A DNA stretch of 64,000 bases from positions 124,001 through 188,000 of the forward strand of contig NZ_LAQO01000016.1 of assembly GCF_000971975.1 (NCBI RefSeq). Reading direction: 5' to 3'. This DNA comes from Paenibacillus algorifonticola. Lineage in GTDB: Bacteria; Bacillota; Bacilli; Paenibacillales; Paenibacillaceae. Of the stretch, positions 17,387-25,346 are shown piece by piece. The number at the start of each line of letters is the position of its first letter. Positions within the stretch are counted from its first letter, which is position 1. The position numbers and the translations under genes were made by a program. The notes under the pieces were generated by a model. The model was given only the letters and a program-made list of their open reading frames with translations, had not been told where the DNA came from and did no database searches.

Positions 17387-18637
17387 TTACTCAGCCAAAG
17401 CCTTCTCTGCCACAGGCTCAATTCCGCTCTGCAACTTAAATAATGGAAGGAGAATGGCTACACCTAGAAGGAAAAATAAACCTGCAATGATGTACATAGG
17501 CACGAGCGTAATGGCATTTTTCATCAAGCCCGATAACATCATCGTTACGACCATCGAGCCCATGAACATCGGAGTTAGGATGCCGTTTACACGGCCGATA
17601 AAGGATTCCTTCGTATTTTGTAAAATCAAAGTATTAATTCCAATTTGGATGCATGGCAGCGCAAAACCGCTTATGAATTGCAGACCAAGCGTGAACCAGT
17701 AATCCTTCGACAAGCCCATAGCGATCATCGCTAAGCTGTCGACCGTCATGCCAAGCGCTAGAAGCTTCTGCGGCGATAGTTTACTGGAGAAGCTCATCGC
17801 AAGCACACCGCCGATAATCATGGCTATGCCGTTCACTAATAGAAACCACTGCAAATAATCCTCAGGTTTCCCAAGCCGCTCCGTAATAAGGAAGATGCCC
17901 ATTGGCTGAATTAAGCCGAGGCCAAGTCCAGCAGCAATGAAGCCGCCGCCGAGTGTGCGCAGTATTTTACTTGACCATACGTAGCGGAAGCCGGCCTTAA
18001 TGTCCTCTACCACCCGGGAATTTTGCTGCTCCCCAACATCGTCTCGATCACGCGGCAGGAAAGCTAGCGAAACAGCAGATAATAGAAAGGCAGCACCCAT
18101 TACGCCAATGGCCGTCTCGATGCCATAGCTTTGGTAGATAAATGTCCCAACGACGGGGCCAAAGATCATAAATACCGCGAACAGCGTTTGATAGAGCGAC
18201 ATCCCCGTCTGCACTAAATGCTCGGGCACATGCAGCTTGAACAGCTTCATGCCAGCAGGTTGAGAAAATTGAGACAATATGGCTGAAATTAATGTGGCAA
18301 AAAAGACGGCATGCCAAGTTCCATTTTCCATGGCGAATAGCACGGCCAGAATGGATAAAGCACTTAATATATCGCACCATACCATCGTTTTCTTCGGCCT
18401 CCAGCGGTCGGCGAACGTTCCGCCAATAAACGAAAATACGAAGATTGGCGCAAACTCCGCTACGGAGATGAGCGACACGGCAAATGCATCATCATTAGTC
18501 ATTTTTTTCACATAAAGCAGAACCGCGATATTTCGTACCCAGATGCCGATTTGTAAAAATAAAGTGGACATCAATATCGCTTGCACGAATCGATTGCTCA
18601 ACAGCGAAAATGCTGAAGCAGGTTGATTGGCTGTCAT
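17387..18637 (-). CDS. MFS transporter
   Basis: A 416-residue major facilitator with about 12 hydrophobic segments. The loop 2-3 signature appears as GGTFADRWRPKKTMVW (near 73-88). The overall pattern resembles MFS_3-type exporters for macrolides, enterobactin or drugs, but no substrate can be read from sequence. It is a single gene, convergent with the pectin operon and divergent from the carboxypeptidase gene. The ribosome binding site on the minus strand (AGGATAGG) sits 7-8 nt before ATG. Confidence 0.75.
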   Translation of the reverse strand: MTANQPASAFSLLSNRFVQAILMSTLFLQIGIWVRNIAVLLYVKKMTNDDAFAVSLISVAEFAPIFVFSFIGGTFADRWRPKKTMVWCDILSALSILAVLFAMENGTWHAVFFATLISAILSQFSQPAGMKLFKLHVPEHLVQTGMSLYQTLFAVFMIFGPVVGTFIYQSYGIETAIGVMGAAFLLSAVSLAFLPRDRDDVGEQQNSRVVEDIKAGFRYVWSSKILRTLGGGFIAAGLGLGLIQPMGIFLITERLGKPEDYLQWFLLVNGIAMIIGGVLAMSFSSKLSPQKLLALGMTVDSLAMIAMGLSKDYWFTLGLQFISGFALPCIQIGINTLILQNTKESFIGRVNGILTPMFMGSMVVTMMLSGLMKNAITLVPMYIIAGLFFLLGVAILLPLFKLQSGIEPVAEKALAE

Positions 18638-18896
18638 TTTTTCACCTATCCTTTTTCACTTTTTTGAAGCAGTGTTGTATTCAATAGACATTTTACAGGA
18701 CATTCCAATGTGTAAAAAGGCTCGCTAGAACGAAAGAGTACTCCGCCTTAAGACCGATAAGTGGAAGCTTTCAGTGGTTAAATTGAAGATCCATAACTAT
18801 ATTACTTTGTAAATCTTGCAGGTGAAATTAGTATTTTTGTCGAAATTCCATGGATGATGTTGAAATCTATCGAATATAGACAAGGGGCTCGTTTAC

Positions 18897-20342
18897 ATGC
18901 ATTTGTTTTTGAGAAAAAGGACTTTTTTGTTACTGCTTATTTTAGCGATTTTGCTGCCTACTCTGGTTGCGGCAAGTGGAGGGGGCTCCAAGCAAGCGAT
19001 TGTAAACCCAAAGCAGCTCTATAGCTATGAATTAATGACGAGTGATATAAAGAAGCTCGCTGATGCTTATCCTGAGCTGATCCGTTATCGGAGCATCGGA
19101 AAAAGTGAATATGGGCGCGAGCTATGGGTGATGGAAATTGGTAACGGCCCCATCAATGTTTTGCTAAATGCCTCCCATCATGCAAGGGAATGGATTACGA
19201 CAATTACGGTGATGAATATGGCGGAGACGATGGCTGCAAGTACAGCTAAGCAGGGAGTATGGAAGCAGCTTAATACGGCTGATTTATTCGACCATGTCAC
19301 GTTTCAAATTGTGCCTATGGTTAATCCCGATGGCGTCACCCTTCAACAAAAAGGGCTAGCTGCTTTTCCGCAACAGGATCATGCCGGATTAATCAAAATG
19401 AACAAAAATAGCCGGGATTTCAAGCGCTGGAAAGCCAATGGAAAAGGCGTCGATTTGAACAGGCAGTATCCCGCTGACTGGGACACGATTCGCCAAGCCG
19501 AATATGCGCCTTCGTATAAAAATTATAAAGGCAAAAAGCCGCTGGAAGCGAAAGAAGCCCAGCTTATGTACAATTTCACAAAACAATTAAAGCCGGAAAT
19601 CGCGATATCCTATCATTCATCTGGTGAAATTATATTTTGGAATTTTAAGACGAAAGCATCCAATTTGCCAAGGGACCGTGCGTTTGTCCAAGCTTATGCA
19701 GCAATGACAGGCTATCGGGCGGTAGCTCCAGAGGCTAATCCTTCGGGAGGCGGCTTTACCGATTGGTTTATTACCGAGTTCGGAAAACCAGCACTTACGC
19801 CGGAAATTGCCCCTGCTGTTGGGGAGACGAATGTTCCGCTCAGCTATTGGGATCGAATCTGGAAACAGCATAAGGATACGATGTGGCTAATTGGGACGAC
19901 GGCTTATGAGCAAGCGATGCTGTCAGAAAAAGCGAAAAAAGCGTCTGCCACTATCGAGCTGACCTCGCCTGCAACAACTTATCGTTATCCGGATCTGAAC
20001 CGGGAGACAGCTAAGGGCGTTAAACCAGGTGTCTATAAGGTGACGAGGGAAAAAGGAAGTTGGTATGAGATTCAAATAAGCGGGCAAGGGAGCAGATGGA
20101 TAGCTAAAAGCATGGCGAAGCCGTGGAGCAAGCCAAAGCCGACTCCAACCCCAACACCAAGTCCAACACCGACTGCAAGTCCTGTGGTGACTCCGCCTTC
20201 ACCTAGCCCGACAGCACCGATCGCGTCGGAGCCATCAGCCGAGCCAACGCCGACTGCTGCTCCAGCAACTGAAATTCCAATAGTGGCGGGATCGCCGGCG
20301 AGCACGATTCCGACACCACTTCCAACTCCAAGCTCAACTTGA
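18897..20342 (+). CDS. Secreted M14 zinc carboxypeptidase with SH3-like domain and Pro/Thr tail
   Basis: A 481-residue exported peptidase. A signal peptide (FLLLLILAILLPTLVAAS) covers about residues 10-27. The M14 domain has the zinc ligands HAREW (about 97-101) and YHSSG (His about 239), substrate-binding NRQYPADW, and the general-base Glu in TPEIAP (about 302). A region near 350-410 ending GSWYEIQISGQGSRWIA looks like a bacterial SH3 domain, which may bind the cell wall. The last about 70 residues are a PTPTPSPT-type linker with no domain after it. It probably trims peptides or cell-wall stems outside the cell. It is transcribed alone. Confidence 0.85.
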   Translation: MHLFLRKRTFLLLLILAILLPTLVAASGGGSKQAIVNPKQLYSYELMTSDIKKLADAYPELIRYRSIGKSEYGRELWVMEIGNGPINVLLNASHHAREWITTITVMNMAETMAASTAKQGVWKQLNTADLFDHVTFQIVPMVNPDGVTLQQKGLAAFPQQDHAGLIKMNKNSRDFKRWKANGKGVDLNRQYPADWDTIRQAEYAPSYKNYKGKKPLEAKEAQLMYNFTKQLKPEIAISYHSSGEIIFWNFKTKASNLPRDRAFVQAYAAMTGYRAVAPEANPSGGGFTDWFITEFGKPALTPEIAPAVGETNVPLSYWDRIWKQHKDTMWLIGTTAYEQAMLSEKAKKASATIELTSPATTYRYPDLNRETAKGVKPGVYKVTREKGSWYEIQISGQGSRWIAKSMAKPWSKPKPTPTPTPSPTPTASPVVTPPSPSPTAPIASEPSAEPTPTAAPATEIPIVAGSPASTIPTPLPTPSST

Positions 20343-20357
20343 ACATAAAACCATTTT

Positions 20358-20403
20358 AAAAAGCATGCAGGGAGCAAGTGAACAAAACCCTGCATGCTTT
20401 TTT
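20358..20403 (+). terminator. Rho-independent terminator after the carboxypeptidase gene
   Basis: AAGCATGCAGGG (20361-20372) pairs with CCCTGCATGCTT (20388-20399), with A residues before and a T run through 20403. Confidence 0.85.
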
Positions 20404-20450
20404 GCTGCGCTTTTTTTGGCGGAAAAAGGGCTGTATTTAGGGCATAACCG

Positions 20451-20550
20451 CTATAATCCTTAACTCACATTTGGCTGTAACCCTTGCGCCACAAGGGATT
20501 GCGCCATAACATATGGCGTGGTGATTATAGGCAAACCGCCCCGGCGGGGT
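20451..20550 (+). promoter_or_regulatory. Structured leader upstream of the ytcQ-like operon
   Basis: Several nested or tandem stems occur in the 200-nt gap before the binding-protein gene: CTATAATC (20451-20458) with GATTATAG (20523-20530), CCCTTG (20481-20486) with CAAGGG (20492-20497), GCGCCATA (20501-20508) with TATGGCGT (20512-20519), and a GC-rich CCGCC/GGCGG element near 20536-20547. Together they can form a multi-branched structure. The outer left arm contains TATAAT, so it could instead be a -10 box, in which case only the inner hairpins are transcribed. I do not recognise a known riboswitch class. Confidence 0.4.
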
Positions 20551-20608
20551 ATACGATAAAAGGGTAACAAGAGCACCTAAATGAATTCCAAATTCGGGAG
20601 GTCAAAGC

Positions 20609-22165
20609 ATGAGAAAGAAACAAGCGGCATCAACATTTCGCGTCTTGTGTACAACGACATTAGTAGGCTGTATTTTGGCAGGTTGTGCATCAGGATCAGG
20701 CGTAAATGAGGGAAGCGCAACATCAGGCACTAATCAAGGAGGCGCACCTACAAGCGAAGCACAAGCTCCTTTTAAACTGACAATAATGACAAACTTGCAT
20801 ACACCAGAAGTTCCTACTGATGCCATTGAGAAAATGCTAGAGGAAAAAACAAACACGGATTTGACGATTAACTGGGTGCCCGACGGCAGCTATGAAGAAA
20901 AACTGAACTCGTCTTTTGCAACCGGTTCCTTGCCACAGGCCGTATACATGAAAAATCAGACCACCTACATTTTATTTCGCGACGCGATTCGCAACAATCA
21001 ATTTTGGGAAATTGGCCCTTTCATCAAGGACTACCCGAACTTAAGCAAGCTGGATGAGCTGGTTGTGAAAAATACAGCGGTAGACGGTAAAACGTATGCC
21101 ATCTATCAAGAGCGTCCGCTATCGCGTCAAGGCATTATTTTCCGCAAAGACTGGGCGGATAAGCTAGGTCTCGCTGCACCAAAAACGACGGATGAGCTTT
21201 ACAATATGCTGAAGCAATTTAAGGAAGGCGATCCTGATGGCAACGGCAAGGCGGATACGATTGGTCTGACCGACCGCAGCGATTTGGTGTATGGCGCATT
21301 CAAGACGGTTGCCTCGTATTTTGGCACACCGAACAACTGGGGCTTGGCAGACGGCAAGCTGCAGCCGGAATTTATGTTCCCGCAGTATAAAGAAACGATG
21401 GACTTCTTCAAGAAGCTGTATGACGAAGGTCTAATCAATAAAGACTTCCCGGTTACGAGCAAGGAAGATCAGCAAAATCTGGTCATTACAGGTAAAGCGG
21501 GCATGTACATTGGCTCGATGGCTGATGTGCAAAGCTTGCATCAGAAAACCGTCGAAATTAATCCAAATGCCCTTTACGATGTAGCGAACCAAATTAGCGG
21601 ACCGGACGGCAATGCGGGGATTTGGTCGATTCCAGGCTATGGAAACTTGGTATTGTTCCCGAAATCGTCCGTTAAATCGGAAGAAGAGCTGAAAAGCATT
21701 TTAGCTTTCTATGACAAGCTGATGGAGCCAGAACTGGCTAATCTCGTGAAATGGGGAGTTCCGGACAAGCATTATACGCTCGTAGAAGGCGGCTTAGTGC
21801 AAAAAGTCGAAGACACGAAGATGACAGACCGCGAGCAAAAGCCTTACGAAATTTTGCAAGTGGGCGGCGAAAGCACGATTGATATGCTGCGTGCCTACAA
21901 CAAGCTTCCAGCTAAAGCAAAAGCAGAGGAACTCATTATCGAAAACAACAGCATGCTGATTAACGATCCAACAGCGGCGCTTGATTCCAAAACATATGGC
22001 GAGAAGGGCGTAGAGCTTCAGCAAATTATTAACGATGCGACGTACCGCTATATTTTGGGCAACCTGGACGCGGCAGGATTTGATGGTGAAATCGAGCGTT
22101 GGAAAAAAGGCGGCGGCGAGAGCATCATCACGGAATACAATGAATCTTTGGCTAAAACGCAATAG
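20609..22165 (+). CDS. ytcQ: Oligosaccharide-binding lipoprotein (LplA/YtcQ-like)
   Basis: A 518-residue large family 1 binding protein. The signal peptide ends in the lipobox LAGCASGSG (Cys about 26). The mature part has the LplA/YtcQ features VPTDAIEKMLEEKTNTDLTINWVPDGSYEEKL and RPLSRQGIIFRKDWADKLGL. Like YtcQ (about 500 residues), it is followed by YteP- and YtcP-type permeases and a GH105 hydrolase. Ligand is probably a longer rhamnogalacturonan oligosaccharide. A paralogue lies at 27740-29257 in the same region. The ribosome binding site GGGAGG is well placed before ATG 20609. Confidence 0.82.
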   Translation: MRKKQAASTFRVLCTTTLVGCILAGCASGSGVNEGSATSGTNQGGAPTSEAQAPFKLTIMTNLHTPEVPTDAIEKMLEEKTNTDLTINWVPDGSYEEKLNSSFATGSLPQAVYMKNQTTYILFRDAIRNNQFWEIGPFIKDYPNLSKLDELVVKNTAVDGKTYAIYQERPLSRQGIIFRKDWADKLGLAAPKTTDELYNMLKQFKEGDPDGNGKADTIGLTDRSDLVYGAFKTVASYFGTPNNWGLADGKLQPEFMFPQYKETMDFFKKLYDEGLINKDFPVTSKEDQQNLVITGKAGMYIGSMADVQSLHQKTVEINPNALYDVANQISGPDGNAGIWSIPGYGNLVLFPKSSVKSEEELKSILAFYDKLMEPELANLVKWGVPDKHYTLVEGGLVQKVEDTKMTDREQKPYEILQVGGESTIDMLRAYNKLPAKAKAEELIIENNSMLINDPTAALDSKTYGEKGVELQQIINDATYRYILGNLDAAGFDGEIERWKKGGGESIITEYNESLAKTQ

Positions 22166-22209
22166 GAATAGAACTCCTGTAAAAACAGGGAACTGAAAGG
22201 ATGTTTCAC

Positions 22210-23166
22210 ATGAGCAGCAACTCAGCTTCGGCAGTAGCAGCCGTTAAGCCGGACATGAAGAAGCATGACCTTCGCCGGCGTATATTGAAAAACAAAGCGA
22301 TCTATCTCATGATTTTGCCGGGACTGCTGTATTTCGTCTTATTCAAATACTTCCCCATGTGGGGACTTGTAATCTCCTTCCAGGAATACCGTCCATACGA
22401 CGGTATTCTCGGAAGTGATTGGGTAGGATTCAAGCATTATCAGCGTCTATTTACCGAGCCGATGTTTTGGACGATTTTTCGCAATACGATCATCTTGTTT
22501 CTGATGAACTTGATCTTCTTTTTTCCCGTCCCTATCATACTTGCGATCTTGTTAAATGAAGTAAGGCTGCAAGCTTTCAAGCGTTTTGTACAAACGATAG
22601 TGTACATTCCGCATTTTATGTCCTGGGTCATCATCGTATCGATTTCTTTCGTCATGGTCACGATGGATGGCGGTATGATTAATGAGGGCCTTGATGCGAT
22701 GGGCATGCAGAAAGTCAACTTTCTGCTAAGCGATGAATGGTTCAGGCCGATGTACATTTTGCAGGTCATCTGGCGCGAAGCCGGCTGGGGAACGATTGTG
22801 TACCTCGCGGCCATTGCGGCCATCGATCCGCAGCTGTACGAGGCATCGCGGATGGACGGTGCCAACCGTTTCCGCCAAATTTGGCATATTACATTGCCGT
22901 CGATCCGCAGCGTTATTGTAATCCTGCTCATTTTGAAAATTGGCGATGTGCTGGAGCTAGGATTTGAGCATGTGTATTTGCTGCTTAACGCGATGAACCG
23001 GAATGTGGCGGAAATCTTTGATACGTATGTGTACACAGCAGGGCTTAAACAGGGGCAGTTCAGCTTTAGTACCGCGGTAGGCTTCTTCAAATCCTTCGTC
23101 GGTTTAGTCCTGGTTATGTCCGCGAACTGGCTGGCCAAAAAATTCGGCGAAGAGGGCGTTTATTAA
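22210..23166 (+). CDS. yteP: Sugar ABC transporter permease (LplB/YteP-like)
   Basis: A 318-residue permease of the LplB/YteP group. The N-terminus has YLMILPGLLYFVLFKYFPMWG, the family's usual first helix, and the EAA loop is YEASRMDGANRFRQIWHI (near 210-228). An ATG at 22201 abuts the ribosome binding site, so ATG 22210, 8 nt after AAAGGA, is the more likely start. It pairs with the next gene as the membrane channel for the YtcQ-like lipoprotein. Confidence 0.82.
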   Translation: MSSNSASAVAAVKPDMKKHDLRRRILKNKAIYLMILPGLLYFVLFKYFPMWGLVISFQEYRPYDGILGSDWVGFKHYQRLFTEPMFWTIFRNTIILFLMNLIFFFPVPIILAILLNEVRLQAFKRFVQTIVYIPHFMSWVIIVSISFVMVTMDGGMINEGLDAMGMQKVNFLLSDEWFRPMYILQVIWREAGWGTIVYLAAIAAIDPQLYEASRMDGANRFRQIWHITLPSIRSVIVILLILKIGDVLELGFEHVYLLLNAMNRNVAEIFDTYVYTAGLKQGQFSFSTAVGFFKSFVGLVLVMSANWLAKKFGEEGVY

Positions 23167-23213
23167 GCTGCACGCTTGCCGCCGAAGCAACATCTTGAGG
23201 AGGAAAGGCTATT

Positions 23214-24095
23214 ATGGTGCATGACAAAACGATTGGCGGCCGCCTATTCGATGGCGCTGTCTATGTAATATTATTCCTAGTTGCGTTAGTGACGATTCTT
23301 CCTTTCCTGCATATTATTGCCGGATCGCTAACGACGGTTGATGAGCTGGCGCAAAAGCGGTTCGTCCTGTTTCCAACGAAAATTAGTTGGGATGCGTACG
23401 CTTATATTTTCTCAACGAATACGATTTTTCGCAGTATGCTGGTATCGATTGGGGTAACTGGTTTTGGTACGCTGTTCAGCATGATACTTACGTCATTGAT
23501 GGCCTACGGCTTGTCACGACGTGATCTGGTTGGGCGCAAGCAGCTGATGTTTATGATCGTATTTACGATGCTGTTCAGCGGCGGGATGATTCCCACCTTC
23601 ATCGTCGTCAAGTCGCTAGGCATGATCGACAGCTATGCGGCGCTTATTGTGCCAACGGCTATTAATGCGTTTAACCTGATTATTTTGCGCAGCTTCTTTC
23701 AAAATTTGCCGGATGGGCTGGAGGAGTCGGCTAAAATTGATGGCTGTAACGACTGGGGCATTTTGTTCCGTATTGTGATTCCGCTGTCGATGCCAGCGAT
23801 TGCAACGATCTCTCTCTTTTATGCAGTAACGTATTGGAACACGTATTTGCCGGCAATCTTGTACATTGATAGTGCTGAAAAGTGGCCGATTCAAGTATTA
23901 CTGCGGCAAATTGTTATTTTGGCAAGCGGCTTGACGGCGGATTCTTCGGGCTTCTCGGATGATTTCGTCACGCCTCCAGATCAGACGATCAAAATGGCTG
24001 TAATCGTTGTAGCTACCGTTCCGGTGCTGCTCGTGTATCCATTTTTGCAAAAGTATTTTGATAAAGGCGCATTACTGGGCTCGGTGAAGGGGTAG
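23214..24095 (+). CDS. ytcP: Sugar ABC transporter permease (LplC/YtcP-like)
   Basis: A 293-residue permease with six helices. The start VILFLVALVTILPFLHIIAGSLT and the EAA loop EESAKIDGCNDWGILFRIVIP (near 180-200) are typical of LplC/YtcP. GGAGGAAAGG precedes ATG 23214. No ATPase gene is present in the locus, so it probably uses a shared MsmX-type ATPase. Confidence 0.82.
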   Translation: MVHDKTIGGRLFDGAVYVILFLVALVTILPFLHIIAGSLTTVDELAQKRFVLFPTKISWDAYAYIFSTNTIFRSMLVSIGVTGFGTLFSMILTSLMAYGLSRRDLVGRKQLMFMIVFTMLFSGGMIPTFIVVKSLGMIDSYAALIVPTAINAFNLIILRSFFQNLPDGLEESAKIDGCNDWGILFRIVIPLSMPAIATISLFYAVTYWNTYLPAILYIDSAEKWPIQVLLRQIVILASGLTADSSGFSDDFVTPPDQTIKMAVIVVATVPVLLVYPFLQKYFDKGALLGSVKG

Positions 24096-24172
24096 TCTGC
24101 TCGCAGACGCGTCCCTTCGGGGGTTTACGGGTTGTCATCCTTGTATCCTATATGAAGAGAGGTTGAGGTCAA

Positions 24173-25318
24173 ATGAGTCTATCCCCTTTAGCTGAAACGA
24201 TGCGTATACGCGATGCGTTAGCGCTGGAATGGGGCGTTGCTGCCTGCGATTCCTTAATGGCGAGATTTCCCCAAGCGCGTGACTTGCCTCCAGCAAATCG
24301 CTGGCATTACCATCAAGGCGTGTTTTTGTATGGTATGCTCAAGGTATGGGAGCAAAATGGCGACGAGCGATATTTGCTTTATATTAAAAGCTATGCGGAT
24401 GCCTTGATCGACCCATATGGGAATCTGACTTTTGACCGGGACGAGCTGGATGCGATAATGGCTGGGCTGATTTTGTTTACGCTGGATGAACAGTTTGACG
24501 ATCCACGGTATCGCCTGGCGGCAGACCGTCTGCTCGGACTGTTCGGAACGCTCAATCAGACAACGGAGGGAGGCTTCTGGCATAAGGACAAATATCCTTA
24601 TCAAATGTGGCTGGATGGTCTCTATATGGGCGGCGTATTCGCAATGATTTATGGTGCGAAATATGACAAGCCGGAGCTACTGGATATGGCGCTCAAACAG
24701 GAGCGGTTAATGAATCGGTATATGAAGGATACACGGACAGGATTGCTGTATCATGCGTGGGATGAGACGCGAAGCATGCCATGGGCAAACCCGGAGACGG
24801 GCTGCTCACCGGAGTTTTGGGGCCGGTCACTCGGTTGGTATGGAATGGCGCTTGTCGATTTTCTTGATGTACTGCCGCCTTCTCATCAAGGCAGAGCTGC
24901 CATAGAGCTGGAGGTCGCAGCACTTGTTGAAGCGCTCACCGAGTTTCAGGATGAAAAAAGCGGATTGTGGTATCAGGTTGTCAATAAAGGCGAGCGGGAG
25001 GACAATTGGCTGGAAACCTCGTGCACAAGCCTCTTTCTATATACGATAGCGAAAGCGATCAAGCATGGCTGCATTCCGAAAGCTTATTCGGAAATTGCAG
25101 TAAAAGGCTATGAAGGGCTGCTCCGCACGCTGCATTCCGATGAGACGGGACTAATTGTGACCGGCATCTGCATCGGAACATCAGCGGGGGATTATCGCAA
25201 CTATGTGACGCGCCCAACAAGCGAAAACGATTTGCACGGTGTAGGTGCTTTCGTGCTCGCTTGTGTGGAGCTGGATGGCGTACTTGGTTTGCAGCCGGTT
25301 CAAGAACTAAAGGAATAG
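24173..25318 (+). CDS. yteR: GH105 unsaturated rhamnogalacturonyl hydrolase (YteR-like)
   Basis: A 381-residue GH105 enzyme similar in length to B. subtilis YteR (373). It has WHYHQGVFLYGMLKVWE near the N-terminus, MWLDGLYMGGVF around residue 145-156 (putative catalytic Asp) and WGRSLGWYGMALVDFLD near 216-232. There is no signal peptide, so it acts in the cytoplasm on imported unsaturated disaccharides or oligosaccharides. It is the second GH105 gene of the window and is only distantly similar to the YesR-like one, so they may differ in oligosaccharide length or substitution preference. It is the last gene of the ytcQ-like operon. Confidence 0.85.
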   Translation: MSLSPLAETMRIRDALALEWGVAACDSLMARFPQARDLPPANRWHYHQGVFLYGMLKVWEQNGDERYLLYIKSYADALIDPYGNLTFDRDELDAIMAGLILFTLDEQFDDPRYRLAADRLLGLFGTLNQTTEGGFWHKDKYPYQMWLDGLYMGGVFAMIYGAKYDKPELLDMALKQERLMNRYMKDTRTGLLYHAWDETRSMPWANPETGCSPEFWGRSLGWYGMALVDFLDVLPPSHQGRAAIELEVAALVEALTEFQDEKSGLWYQVVNKGEREDNWLETSCTSLFLYTIAKAIKHGCIPKAYSEIAVKGYEGLLRTLHSDETGLIVTGICIGTSAGDYRNYVTRPTSENDLHGVGAFVLACVELDGVLGLQPVQELKE

Positions 25319-25346
25319 CCAGTTGGGCCGGGGGAGCAGCGAGTGG

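Noticed and set aside
20100..20342. Repetitive CCAACACC-type sequence as a tandem repeat or CRISPR-like array
   Set aside because: It encodes the Pro/Thr-rich tail of the carboxypeptidase; units are irregular and there are no spacers.
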